Shown in pieces: positions 1 to 7,924 of a stretch of DNA of 42,874 nucleotides (positions within the stretch are counted from its first letter, which is position 1; every line of letters starts with the position of its first letter). The position numbers were made by a program, and so were the translations under genes. Source of the stretch: Candidatus Blautia merdavium. GTDB taxonomy: Bacteria > Bacillota > Clostridia > Lachnospirales > Lachnospiraceae. The notes beneath the pieces are model-generated. The model worked only from the letters and a program-made list of their open reading frames with translations, was not told the DNA's origin and searched no databases. The stretch is from contig DWVZ01000034.1 of the NCBI GenBank assembly GCA_019119975.1, positions 1-42,874 of the forward strand, written 5' to 3'.

Positions 1-342
1 ATCTGCTTCCTGATCTCCGGCTCCGCGGTGCTGGCGCTGAAAATGCTTTCCGATGCGGCAGACAGCAGGGAGAAGTACCGGGTGCTGAGAAAGCTGGGCT
101 GCAGCCAGAAGGCAGTTTTTCAGGCGCTGAGCCTGCAGAACGGGATCTTGTTTTTCCTGCCGCTGCTTCTGGCAGGGATCCATTCCGTTTTCGGAATTCA
201 GGTGTGCATGAACATGCTCTCCATTTATCAGCCGGAAGGACTGGGAACCGCCCTGGCAGTTACACTGGGACTTCTGGCAGTGATCTACGGAGGCTATTTC
301 CTCTTAGCCCAGGCAGGATGCAGGAAAGTGATCAAAGAGTGA
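1..342 (+). CDS. C-terminal end of an FtsX-type ABC transporter permease (partial)
   Basis: The frame is open from base 1, so the start lies outside the window; 113 residues are visible. They read as the end of an FtsX/MacB-type permease: a soluble stretch with a 'REKYRVLRKLGCSQKAVF'-like coupling motif (YRVLRKLG), followed by two hydrophobic segments (about residues 46-66 and 82-100) and a short basic tail. The coupling motif and the final helix pair are typical of BceB-like permeases that export or detect antimicrobial peptides in Firmicutes, but that sub-assignment is inference because the partner ATPase and most of the protein are not visible. A hairpin terminator follows at 360-400, so the gene ends its own transcription unit. 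Confidence 0.7.
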   Translation: MCFLISGSAVLALKMLSDAADSREKYRVLRKLGCSQKAVFQALSLQNGILFFLPLLLAGIHSVFGIQVCMNMLSIYQPEGLGTALAVTLGLLAVIYGGYFLLAQAGCRKVIKE

Positions 343-359
343 CAAGCGGTTAAGAAAGA

Positions 360-400
360 CGCTCCGGCAGGACCATAAGGTTTTGCCGGGGCGTTTTCGC
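360..400 (+). terminator. Rho-independent terminator after the FtsX-type permease
   Basis: A 10-bp stem (360-369 pairs with 384-393, one G-T pair) with a 14-base loop is followed by TTTT. It lies 18 bases after the permease stop and separates it from the uronide locus. Confidence 0.8.
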
Positions 401-422
401 TTGTCGGGAAAATCTGATTTTA

Positions 423-541
423 GAAAGGCAAGATTATCCGAAAGGCAAGATTATCCGGAAGGCAAGATTATCCGAAAGGCAAGATTATCCGAAAGGCGAG
501 ATTATCCGAAAAACAAGATTACCAGAAACGCAAGATTACCA
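423..541. repeat. Seven tandem copies of a 17-bp unit upstream of the GH88 gene
   Basis: The unit GAAAGGCAAGATTATCC is repeated seven times without gaps: copies start at 423, 440, 457, 474, 491, 508 and 525. Copies 1, 2 and 4 are identical, copies 3 and 5 differ by one base, and the last two are more diverged (ending ACCA). The array stops exactly where a likely -35 element begins (542). A 68-residue open frame crosses it, but a 17-base period shifts frame at every copy and no ribosome site precedes it, so I treat the array as non-coding. It may be a set of protein-binding sites or a simple minisatellite; the sequence alone does not decide. Confidence 0.9.
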
Positions 542-570
542 TGGAAAAAAGCAGCAGTTTTTTATATAAT
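542..570 (+). promoter_or_regulatory. Likely promoter of the GH88-DUF2264 operon
   Basis: TGGAAA (542-547) and a perfect TATAAT (565-570) are 17 bases apart. The expected transcript start is near 577, giving a leader of roughly 50 bases before the GH88 start. The -35 element is the first sequence after the tandem repeat array. Confidence 0.55.
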
Positions 571-625
571 AACTTACAGAACATCATAAGCTACAGAAAA
601 TCCAAACAAAGAGAGGATCAGAACA

Positions 626-1825
626 ATGGAAAAATGGATCGCGTTAAAGGATCTGGAAAATTACCCGAAGCCAGACAGTAAGGAAATCCGCAGCGCCATG
701 GATTTTGCCGTAAGCCAGGTAAAGAGGAACCTGCCGGAATTTACGGACCGCTTCCCTGCCGCCAACAGTGAGAACAATTTTTATGTGCCCGGACCCAATA
801 CAGACTGGACCACAGGCTTCTGGACAGGAGAAATCTGGCTGTCTTATGAGAATGCCGAGACAGAGGAGGAAAAAGAAATCTTCCGCAAAGCCGGGGAAAT
901 CCAGGTACAGTCCTTCCTGGAGCGGATCCGGAACAGAGAAAATGTGGACCACCACGATATGGGATTTCTCTACAGCCTTTCCTGTGTGGCAGCCTATAAG
1001 CTGACCGGCATGGAGGACGCCCGGACAGCCGCGCTTTTGGCAGCGGACAACCTGATCAGCCGTTTCCAGCCGGTAGGCGGATTTATCCAGGCATGGGGAG
1101 AAATGGGCGAGAAGGAGAATTACCGGTTTATCATCGACTGCCTGCTGAACCTGCCCCTCCTTTACTGGGCAGCAGAGGAGACCGGGGAGGAGAAATACAG
1201 GGAGGTTGCGGAGAAGCACATCCACACAGCCCTCGCCAATGTGATCAGGGAGGACGATTCCACCTGGCACACCTTCTTCATGAATCCTGAGACCGGAGAG
1301 CCGGACCATGGAGCTACCTGTCAGGGCTACCGGGACGGTTCCGCCTGGGCGAGAGGACAGGCATGGGGCGTGTACGGCACTGCCATCGGCTACCGCTACA
1401 CTAGGAGAGAAGAATACATTGGATATTTCAAACGGGTAACCCGGTATTTCCTGGAGCATCTGCCCCAGGATCTGTGCCCTTACTGGGACCTGACCTTCGG
1501 GGACGGAGATGAGGAAGCACGGGATTCCTCCTCAGCGGTGATTGCTGTCTGCGGCATGTTGGAAATGAGTAAATACATGGAAAAAGCGGACAGCGCTTAT
1601 TATACCGATGCCGCGCGGAAGATCCTCAGACAGATGATCGTAAAATATGCCGTGAAGGATCCGAAAGACAGCAACGGGCAGCTGCTTATGGGAACTTATT
1701 CCAAGAAAAGCCCGTACAATACCTGCCAGGAAGCAGGCGTGGATGAATGCGTGATCTGGGGCGATTACTTCTACATGGAAGCTTTGCACAGGCTTCTGGT
1801 CCCGGACTGGAAGATGTACTGGTAA
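626..1825 (+). CDS. ugl: GH88 unsaturated glucuronyl hydrolase
   Basis: A 399-residue cytoplasmic enzyme (no signal peptide) that hydrates the 4,5-double bond left by polysaccharide lyases and so releases the unsaturated uronic acid from the non-reducing end of oligosaccharides. It shows the GH88 (alpha/alpha)6-barrel pattern: WTTGFWTGE at 61-69, HHDMGF with the likely catalytic Asp111, GGFIQAWG near 151-158, IIDCLLNLPLL with the second key Asp171, and ATCQGYRDGSAWARGQAWG near 230-250. These match the two essential aspartates and substrate-contact residues known from Bacillus sp. GL1 UGL (D88 and D149). The length is normal. A purine-rich ribosome site precedes ATG 626. The next gene follows after 13 bases, so the two form an operon. 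DhuI- and DhuD-type genes downstream supply the next two steps. GH105, which acts on rhamnogalacturonan products, is the main alternative family but fits less well. Confidence 0.88.
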   Translation: MEKWIALKDLENYPKPDSKEIRSAMDFAVSQVKRNLPEFTDRFPAANSENNFYVPGPNTDWTTGFWTGEIWLSYENAETEEEKEIFRKAGEIQVQSFLERIRNRENVDHHDMGFLYSLSCVAAYKLTGMEDARTAALLAADNLISRFQPVGGFIQAWGEMGEKENYRFIIDCLLNLPLLYWAAEETGEEKYREVAEKHIHTALANVIREDDSTWHTFFMNPETGEPDHGATCQGYRDGSAWARGQAWGVYGTAIGYRYTRREEYIGYFKRVTRYFLEHLPQDLCPYWDLTFGDGDEEARDSSSAVIAVCGMLEMSKYMEKADSAYYTDAARKILRQMIVKYAVKDPKDSNGQLLMGTYSKKSPYNTCQEAGVDECVIWGDYFYMEALHRLLVPDWKMYW

Positions 1826-1838
1826 GGAGGCGGTTTCT

Positions 1839-3884
1839 ATGCGGTTTGTACCGGAAGATCTGGATTTTGACCTGAGCCCCTATACCGGGCTTACCAGAAA
1901 GCACTGGATCCAGGCGGGGAAATATCTGCTGGAAGGGATTTTCTGTCATGTCGGAGATTTGGAGGCGCCGGTGCTGGTACCCAGATTCGAGAGTGAGATC
2001 ACGTATCCCAATGCCCGCACGCCTAAGTGGAAGGAGCAGGCACAGATTTTTGAAGGACTTGCCAGGAGTTTTTTCCTTGCCGCGCCCCTGCTTGCCATAG
2101 AGCCGGATCTTACGGCAGCGGGAATCCCTCTGAGAGCCTATTATAAGAAACAGGTGCTTGCGGCATGTACGCCGGGACACAGAAATTATGTGCTGCGCTA
2201 CGAAGACCTGCTCCGGATGGAGGGAGAGAAAGAACCGCTGAATCTGTATCAGCAGACGGTAGAAACCTGCGCACTGGTCATCTGCCTGTGGCTTAGCCGG
2301 GAAGTGATCTGGGATACCTACACCCCGGAGGAAAAGCAGGTGATCCTGGACTTGATCAGCAGCTATGCCAGCCAGGGAACCGTGCCTCAGAACTGGCGTC
2401 TCTTTAATATGCTGGATCTGGCTTTCCTTTCCATGAACGGTGTTCCTATTGACGAGGACGTCATGCGCCATCACGGGGAGATGATCCTTCAGTATTACGC
2501 CGGGGACGGATGGTATCGAGACGGAGAGAGCTTTGATTATTATTCCGTGTGGGCATTCCAGGTCTATACCGCCATCTGGTGCAGATGGTACGGATATGAG
2601 AAGGAACCCTGGCTGGCAGCCAGGTTTGAGGAATTTTCCAATGTGTTTATGAAAAATTATCCGGCGCTGTTTGACCGTGACGGCTGGGTGAACCTGTGGG
2701 GCAGGAGCGGCTTGTATAAATTTGCTGCCGTGTCAGCTTTTGATGGGAATTTTCTTCTGGATCATCCAGAAGCGGATCCGGGGCTTGCCAGAAGGATCTG
2801 TTCCGGAGCGCTGATGCAGTTTCTGGGAAGGGACGACGTGCTGTACGAAGGCGCGCTGACCCTGGGCTTTTACCGGACTTTTCCGCCCATGCTCCAGGAG
2901 TACAGCTGCGCCCAGAGTCCGCTGTGGGCGGCGAAAGCCTTTCTCTGCCTGCATCTGCCTGCGGATCATCCTTTCTGGACAGCCAGGGAGGAGAGCGGCA
3001 TCTGGGATACCATGGAGAAGGGTGCATGGACCGAGACGGTGCTGAATGGTCCGGGGCTTTGTCTGACAAATCACCGGGACAATGGGACCACAGTGCTTCG
3101 CAGCGGAAAAGTCATGCGGGAGAAAACGGACGAAGGCGGCATCTGCTGTTACGCCAAGCTTGCCTACAGCACCCGGTATCCCTGGGAAGCTTTTCTGGGA
3201 AAGGGGCGTGAAGCGCAGCTGTATATGATCCGTGAGGAAAGGACCGGAAGGCTGCACAAGCCCAATGCGCTTTTATGGCATGGAGAACGGGGCGGCGTGC
3301 TGTACCGCAGATGCTTCTTTGATTATGAGGATCAGGTAGAAACCCACTGGAACCACTGTGTGGACCTGGCGGATTTCCCGGTTGCCGAAGGCATCGTAAG
3401 AGCGGATAAGCTCAGACTGTACCGGGGAGGGATCCAGATCACCCTGGGATCCTACGGCTTCCCCGATACCGGAGATGTGCAGGTGACAGAGCTGGCAGAG
3501 GGAGCGGCGAAAGCTATTGTCCTGAAAGGGCATGATTCCCAGGGAAGGGAAAAGCAGATGGCAATGACGGTATTTGCTGCCTGGGAGGACCTGCAGTTTA
3601 CTGCGGGCAGTCAGACCAATCCGGATACACCCAAAAGCCTGCTGATTTCTGCATCTCTCAAAAGGGAAAAGCTCTATGGCTATGAACCCTTTGTGATGGT
3701 CAGCCAGGTGATTACCAGGGAGTCCTTTGAGGACTTTAGCAGAGATGAGATTTTCAGCATTGAGCATATTGCTTATACAGATCCCCAGAACTGCGGAGGG
3801 TACGGACCGATACAGATCCAGATGAAAGACGGCAGGACCATGACCGTGGATTATCTGGGAATGGAAGGAAACCTGCAGATCTGA
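1839..3884 (+). CDS. DUF2264 domain protein, probable carbohydrate-active enzyme
   Basis: A 681-residue protein without a signal peptide, starting 13 bases after the GH88 stop behind a strong AAGGAGG. The first 370 or so residues have the DUF2264 pattern (SPYTGLTRKHWIQAGKYLLEG near the start, FEGLARSFFLAAPLL, then aromatic-rich helices such as GDGWYRDGESFDYY), which suggests an all-alpha (alpha/alpha)6 toroid. The remaining 300 residues look beta-rich, as in heparinase-like proteins. DUF2264 genes commonly sit in polysaccharide-use loci. From memory, some members are classified as GH154 beta-glucuronidases; I cannot verify that here. Tight linkage to GH88 makes a role on a uronic-acid-containing oligosaccharide the natural inference, but the reaction is not shown by the sequence. 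Confidence 0.72.
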   Translation: MRFVPEDLDFDLSPYTGLTRKHWIQAGKYLLEGIFCHVGDLEAPVLVPRFESEITYPNARTPKWKEQAQIFEGLARSFFLAAPLLAIEPDLTAAGIPLRAYYKKQVLAACTPGHRNYVLRYEDLLRMEGEKEPLNLYQQTVETCALVICLWLSREVIWDTYTPEEKQVILDLISSYASQGTVPQNWRLFNMLDLAFLSMNGVPIDEDVMRHHGEMILQYYAGDGWYRDGESFDYYSVWAFQVYTAIWCRWYGYEKEPWLAARFEEFSNVFMKNYPALFDRDGWVNLWGRSGLYKFAAVSAFDGNFLLDHPEADPGLARRICSGALMQFLGRDDVLYEGALTLGFYRTFPPMLQEYSCAQSPLWAAKAFLCLHLPADHPFWTAREESGIWDTMEKGAWTETVLNGPGLCLTNHRDNGTTVLRSGKVMREKTDEGGICCYAKLAYSTRYPWEAFLGKGREAQLYMIREERTGRLHKPNALLWHGERGGVLYRRCFFDYEDQVETHWNHCVDLADFPVAEGIVRADKLRLYRGGIQITLGSYGFPDTGDVQVTELAEGAAKAIVLKGHDSQGREKQMAMTVFAAWEDLQFTAGSQTNPDTPKSLLISASLKREKLYGYEPFVMVSQVITRESFEDFSRDEIFSIEHIAYTDPQNCGGYGPIQIQMKDGRTMTVDYLGMEGNLQI

Positions 3885-4058
3885 GGAGCAGGACAGCGGC
3901 GGGAGCAGAGGATGATGGGGCTGCAGGGCTGGCAGCCAGCGGGGCGCCGGAAAAGATGCCGCCTGGCGAAGAGCGGTTAAGAGGGCAGGCGGCAGAGCCA
4001 TAGAAAGACGGTCAGCCCGCGGCACACGCAGCAGATGGAAAAGGAGGAAGGAAGCAGC

Positions 4059-5219
4059 ATGGAGCAGAGAAGAGGAAAAAACAGCATCAGTTCAAAGCGG
4101 TACAACCGGGGGCTGGTCCTGCGGCTGATCGCATCCGGGGAAGGTACCTCCAGGATCGAACTGTCCCGGACCACAAAACTGGCGAAAATGACAGTTACCA
4201 ACATTGTATCCGAATTCCTGGACAGCGGGCTGATCGAGGAGTCGGAGGAAGAACTGACAGAAGCCTGCGGAAGAAATCCCAGGAAGCTTCAGCTGTCTGA
4301 CCGGGCGCCAAAGGCAGCGGGACTTTTGATCTTCCGCGACCGGATCGAGGCGGTGCTGTGTACCCTGGACTTAAAGATCCTGGACAGCCGCCATATCTAT
4401 TTTCAGGAGCTTACCAGGGAGAAACTGCTGGAAGATGCCTTTCAGGTCCTGGACCAGATCCTGGAAAAGGAGCAGAACATTCTGGGCATCGGCGCCGCCG
4501 TCATCGGACCGGTGGATACCAGAGAAGGGATCCTGCTCAATCCCCCCAGGTTCTACGGGATTGAAAACGTCAGGCTTTTAGAAGCCTTAAAAACCAGGTA
4601 TCCTTACCCGGTATACCTGGATCATGACAACAACAGCGCTGCCCTGGCAGAGAAGCTGTACGGGGCAGGGAGGGACTGCCAGGACTTTCTGTTCCTGGGG
4701 ATATCCAACGGCATCGGCTCCGGCGTCATCAGCCGGGGCGAGGTCTATCACAGCAGCCGGGGATTAAGCCCGGAGATCGGACATGTGAGCATTGACTGCG
4801 CAGGTCCCCTGTGCTCCTGCGGCAGCCGGGGCTGTCTGGAGCTGTATGCCAACACCCATGTGGTCCTGGAAAAGCTCAGGAGCGCCACCGGATTGACCTG
4901 CGGGTTTGAAGAATTTTTCCATCTGAAAGACCAAGAGAAGGCGGAGGAGATCCTTTGCCAGATGGTCCGGGATATCAGCGCAGCCCTGGTCAGCGCCATG
5001 AACCTTTTTAACCCGGAGCTGATCGTACTGGGGCATGACTGTATGGACTGGAGCGAGACGTATGTGCGGCAGCTGGAGCAGCTGATCAATGAGCAGAAGA
5101 TGGCGCAGGGACAGGAGCGGATCCCGGTGCGAAAGGCATACTTTGGAAAGAACGCCCAGCTGGTGGGTGCGGCAGCGAATGTGGCAGACCAGGCTTTCCG
5201 GGGAAATCTGTTATTCTGA
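4059..5219 (+). CDS. ROK-family transcriptional repressor
   Basis: A 386-residue regulator of the NagC/XylR/Mlc type. Residues about 15-65 form a winged helix-turn-helix (RGLVLRLIASGEGTSRIEL then LAKMTVTNIVSEFLDSGLI), followed by a ROK sugar-binding domain. The signature is intact: EIGH with His242 and a CSC-x4-C motif with Cys252, Cys254 and Cys259, the zinc site that shapes the sugar pocket. An upstream in-frame ATG at 4035 exists, but AAGGAGGA at 4041-4048 is placed correctly for 4059, so that start is chosen. It lies between the GH88-DUF2264 pair and the AGE gene. A perfect palindrome over the AGE promoter (5333-5357) is the obvious candidate operator. The inducer is unknown; a sugar or uronide from this pathway is likely. 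Confidence 0.88.
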   Translation: MEQRRGKNSISSKRYNRGLVLRLIASGEGTSRIELSRTTKLAKMTVTNIVSEFLDSGLIEESEEELTEACGRNPRKLQLSDRAPKAAGLLIFRDRIEAVLCTLDLKILDSRHIYFQELTREKLLEDAFQVLDQILEKEQNILGIGAAVIGPVDTREGILLNPPRFYGIENVRLLEALKTRYPYPVYLDHDNNSAALAEKLYGAGRDCQDFLFLGISNGIGSGVISRGEVYHSSRGLSPEIGHVSIDCAGPLCSCGSRGCLELYANTHVVLEKLRSATGLTCGFEEFFHLKDQEKAEEILCQMVRDISAALVSAMNLFNPELIVLGHDCMDWSETYVRQLEQLINEQKMAQGQERIPVRKAYFGKNAQLVGAAANVADQAFRGNLLF

Positions 5220-5305
5220 CAGTGCCAGGACCGCTGACAGCAAAAACAGGAGAAGAAAACAGGAAAAAGAAACAGAAGAAAAACAGATTTTTGCCTGTCA
5301 GGCTA

Positions 5306-5357
5306 TTGACAAATCGGCAGGGCGTGGTAACATAATAGTACATTTGATTTACTATTA
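5306..5357 (+). promoter_or_regulatory. AGE-gene promoter with overlapping palindromic operator
   Basis: A consensus TTGACA lies at 5306-5311 and CATAAT at 5331-5336 (19-base spacing; slightly long). A perfect inverted repeat, TAATAGTA - 9 bases - TACTATTA (5333-5340 and 5350-5357), covers the -10 element and the expected transcript start. That position suits a repressor. The ROK regulator encoded just upstream is the likely binder, since ROK repressors use AT-rich palindromes; this link is inferred. Confidence 0.6.
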
Positions 5358-5400
5358 AGTAAGGCAGAAAAATATGGAGAAAATACAGGAGAAAGGAGAA

Positions 5401-5429
5401 CATATCCCCAGGTGCGAAAGGGGGATATG
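5401..5429 (+). promoter_or_regulatory. Leader stem-loop just before the AGE start codon
   Basis: CATATCCCC (5401-5409) and GGGGATATG (5421-5429) form a perfect 9-bp stem with an 11-base loop. A good ribosome site (AAAGGAG, 5393-5399) lies directly before the stem and the likely start codon (5443) 14 bases after it. With the stem formed, the ribosome site and start would be about 14 bases apart instead of 43. It may set or regulate translation. Confidence 0.5.
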
Positions 5430-5442
5430 GCGTGCATCTCAA

Positions 5443-6690
5443 ATGAGTGAGAATAAGAAAAAATATCAGATCGATACCCAGGAAAACAGAGACTTTTTAA
5501 AAGGAATCTGTGAAAATCTCTTAAACTTCGGACACAAATTCCCGTCCCCGGGCGGCGGCTCCTACTATCTGGGAGACGACGGTACTCCCTGGACAGACCG
5601 CAACCGGGAGACCTGGATCACTTCCCGTATGGCACATGTATACAGCATCGGAACTTTCCTGGGACATGAGGGAAGTGAAGCCCTTGCCGACGCTGCTTTA
5701 AAGGGTCTGAAAGGTGAACTGCATGACAAAGAAAACGGCGGCTGGTACGCAGGGCTGACAAAAGACAATGAGATCGTGCCCAACAAGCAGTGCTATGCCC
5801 ACGCATTTGTGATCCTGGCAGCCTGCTCCGAAGTGCTGGCAGGAAGAGAAGGCGCCCAGGAACTTTTAGACGAGGCGCTGAAGTTATATGACCTGCGTTT
5901 TTGGAACGAGGAGGAAGGACTTTCCTGCGATACCTGGAACACAGAGTTTACCGTGCTGGATGATTACCGTGGATTAAATGCCAATATGCACACAGTAGAA
6001 GCTTTCCTCGCCGCGGCAGACACCACAGAGAAAGAGGAGTACAGAGTCCGCGCCGGAAGGATCATCGACAGAGTCCTTGGCTGGGCATCTGCCAATGACT
6101 GGAGGATCCCGGAACACTTTACCAAAGAATGGGAAGCTGATCTGGACTGCAACAAAGAGCAGCCGGCAGACCAGTTCAAACCATACGGCGCAACACCGGG
6201 ACACGGCATTGAGTGGGCAAGACTGATCACCCAGTGGGCGCTTTCTACATACAAAGAAGACAGACAGGGCGCTGAGAAATATATCCAGGCTGCAGAAAAC
6301 CTGTTCAACCGCGCAGTGGAAGACGCATGGAACGCTGACGGCGCTCCGGGCATTGTCTACACCACAGACTGGGAAGGAAAACCCGTGGTACACGACAGGA
6401 TGCACTGGACCCTGGCAGAGGCGATCAATACCTCCGCCGTGCTGTACCATGTGACAAAGAAAGAAAAATACGCGGAAAATTACGCAGAATTTATGGAATA
6501 CCTGGACGAAAAAGTCCTGGATCATGAAAAAGGTTCCTGGTTCCATCAGTTAAATGAGAAAAATGAAGTGATCGGAACCGTATGGCCGGGCAAATCAGAC
6601 ATTTACCATGCTCTGCAGGCAACTCTGATCCCCTACCATACACCGGAAGTTTCCATTGCGTTAGCTGTCAAAGAGGGACTTACTGTTTAA
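5443..6690 (+). CDS. AGE-family aldose-ketose isomerase, YihS-like
   Basis: A 415-residue soluble enzyme, colinear along its whole length with E. coli YihS (sulfoquinovose/mannose isomerase) as I recall that sequence. Landmarks are WITSRMAHVYS (58-68), NANMHTVEAF with His183, TPGHGIEW with His254 and Glu257, and SDIYHAL with His389, matching the catalytic YihS residues H176, H248, E251 and H383. Positions that contact the sulfonate in YihS (remembered as R238, Q362, Q379) are Gln244, His368 and Ser385 here, so a non-sulfonated sugar such as mannose is the more likely substrate. An upstream ATG at 5374 would add 23 unrelated residues; homology favours 5443. It has its own promoter and a palindromic operator behind the ROK gene. 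No sulfosugar-pathway partner genes are near. Confidence 0.82.
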   Translation: MSENKKKYQIDTQENRDFLKGICENLLNFGHKFPSPGGGSYYLGDDGTPWTDRNRETWITSRMAHVYSIGTFLGHEGSEALADAALKGLKGELHDKENGGWYAGLTKDNEIVPNKQCYAHAFVILAACSEVLAGREGAQELLDEALKLYDLRFWNEEEGLSCDTWNTEFTVLDDYRGLNANMHTVEAFLAAADTTEKEEYRVRAGRIIDRVLGWASANDWRIPEHFTKEWEADLDCNKEQPADQFKPYGATPGHGIEWARLITQWALSTYKEDRQGAEKYIQAAENLFNRAVEDAWNADGAPGIVYTTDWEGKPVVHDRMHWTLAEAINTSAVLYHVTKKEKYAENYAEFMEYLDEKVLDHEKGSWFHQLNEKNEVIGTVWPGKSDIYHALQATLIPYHTPEVSIALAVKEGLTV

Positions 6691-6874
6691 ATTTAGGGGA
6701 GCAGGAAAAAGCTGCGGCAGGGAAAGCGCAGATAGCTTAGGCTGCAGAACGTTCCGCCTTGCAGACAGCTCAGACTGCAGATTGTTCATCACTGCCAGCT
6801 GATTCTTCTATGCTAAAGAACTGCTTGCAGACAGTCAGAATCCAGGCAGTCCAACTCACAGACAGTAAAATAGG

Positions 6875-6930
6875 AAGAGGGTATCGCCTGTTCATCCAAT
6901 CAGCGGATGAACAGCCAGCGATACCCTCTT
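6875..6930. terminator. Bidirectional terminator between AGE and AraC genes
   Basis: A long hairpin pairs 6875-6897 with 6905-6930, interrupted only by a 3-base bulge, and has T-rich flanks on both strands. It serves the converging AGE (+) and AraC (-) genes. The stretch 6691-6870 before it holds no credible gene. Confidence 0.85.
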
Positions 6931-6935
6931 TTGGT

Positions 6936-7811
6936 TTAAAGTTCTTTTGCCGCCTTTCCCCCCAGGAACTGGGCGTATTTCTTAGGCGAAAGGCTGGTCG
7001 CCCGGGTAAAGGCTTTGAAGAAATTGCTGTAATCCCGGAACCCGGACTTTTCGCAGGCTTCCGACACGCTGCATCCTTCTGCCAGCAGCTCTTTGGCATA
7101 GGAGATCCGTCTGGCAGTGATGTATTTGTTGATGGTAGTGCCGGTGGCAGATTTAAAGAGGCGGCATAGGTAGGAGGAGCTGAGATAGAAGTGGGAGGCA
7201 AGCTGCTCCAGGATCAGGGGTTCTCCCAGGCGCTGGTTGATGTAGGAGAGGATGGCGTCTACCTGGGCGTTGCCGTTCAGCTCTTTGTCCGTGTCTTTGA
7301 TATGATTTTTCTGGAACCGCTTATTGAGAAAGACCATCAGCTCCAGAAAGGCAGCCCGCTCCAGCAGGTCGGAACCGTATCCCTGGATGTCCGTCAGTTT
7401 ATGGACATAGTAGAGAAACCGTTTCTGCTCCTCAGGACTTAGGGAAACCTTATGATTGGATCTCAAGGAGCGGTTCTGAAAACAGGTATCCAGGTCTGTA
7501 GCGGCAGTGGAAAGGCCCCTTAAAAATTCCGGATAGACGGAAAAGACGATCCGCTCATGGACCTGACTGTCGATCTTGGTCAGATGATGGCTTTCATACT
7601 GGTTGATAAAGAAAATATCTCCGGGAAAAATGTTGTAAAACCGGTTGTTGATGAGAAACTGCTTTCCGCCGGAGATAGAATAATACATTTCATAACAGTC
7701 GTGGATATGCATATCCATCGGCTTCTCATCGCTGTACAGATGCGCCACAGAGAAATATTTCCGGTCAATGCAGTCGGCAATGGACTGCTTGCAGGAATGA
7801 AAGATTTCCAC
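6936..7811 (-). CDS. AraC-family transcriptional regulator
   Basis: A 291-residue protein. The N-terminal half is a cupin-type sensing domain (MHIHDCYEMYYSISGGKQFLI near residues 34-55, then PGDIFFINQYESHHL), and the C-terminal 100 residues are the double helix-turn-helix of the AraC family (LEQLASHFYLSSSYLCRLFK and VSEACEKSGFRDYSNFFKAF). Translation starts at a GTG behind AGGAGG. It is transcribed away from the DhuD-type gene. The shared 159-base gap holds its own promoter and a direct repeat near the dehydrogenase -35 region, so it most likely activates the DhuD-DhuI pair in response to a sugar or uronide; the ligand is inferred only. Confidence 0.88.
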   Translation of the reverse strand: MEIFHSCKQSIADCIDRKYFSVAHLYSDEKPMDMHIHDCYEMYYSISGGKQFLINNRFYNIFPGDIFFINQYESHHLTKIDSQVHERIVFSVYPEFLRGLSTAATDLDTCFQNRSLRSNHKVSLSPEEQKRFLYYVHKLTDIQGYGSDLLERAAFLELMVFLNKRFQKNHIKDTDKELNGNAQVDAILSYINQRLGEPLILEQLASHFYLSSSYLCRLFKSATGTTINKYITARRISYAKELLAEGCSVSEACEKSGFRDYSNFFKAFTRATSLSPKKYAQFLGGKAAKEL

Positions 7812-7846
7812 GCTGGTTGCCTCCTTTGCGTCAGGATTTTCTTTTT

Positions 7847-7875
7847 ATTATAAGAGAAGTGTTCAGGATTTGCAA
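7847..7875 (-). promoter_or_regulatory. Promoter of the AraC regulator gene
   Basis: On the minus strand TTGCAA (7875-7870) and TATAAT (7852-7847) are 17 bases apart, about 36 bases before the GTG start. Confidence 0.6.
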
Positions 7876-7887
7876 TCTTTTGGGTAA

Positions 7888-7924
7888 GAAATGGCAGAAA
7901 TCGGCATCTTTGCCATGGTACAAT
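7888..7924 (+). promoter_or_regulatory. DhuD-type gene promoter with direct-repeat activator site
   Basis: An extended -10 (TGGTACAAT, TACAAT at 7919-7924) lacks a recognisable -35. Where the -35 should be there is a near-perfect tandem direct repeat, GAAATGGCA (7888-7896) and GAAATCGGCA (7897-7906). AraC-family activators commonly bind direct repeats at this position, so the neighbouring regulator is the likely binder. Confidence 0.5.

Noticed and set aside
383-589. 68-residue open frame across the 17-bp repeats
   Set aside because: It has no ribosome site, lies over a terminator arm and tandem repeats, and the repeat period shifts the frame each copy; the apparent protein repeat is a by-product.
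644-1459. 271-residue minus-strand open frame in the GH88 gene
   Set aside because: Shadow of the GH88 coding sequence, which carries both catalytic aspartates.
3885-4058. Small gene or terminator in the GC-rich gap before the ROK gene
   Set aside because: Only a short hairpin without a T tract and no start with a ribosome site other than the ROK gene's own; nothing supported.
6759-7169. 136-residue plus-strand open frame between AGE and AraC
   Set aside because: It runs through a bidirectional terminator and then antisense to the AraC gene; no ribosome site or motif.
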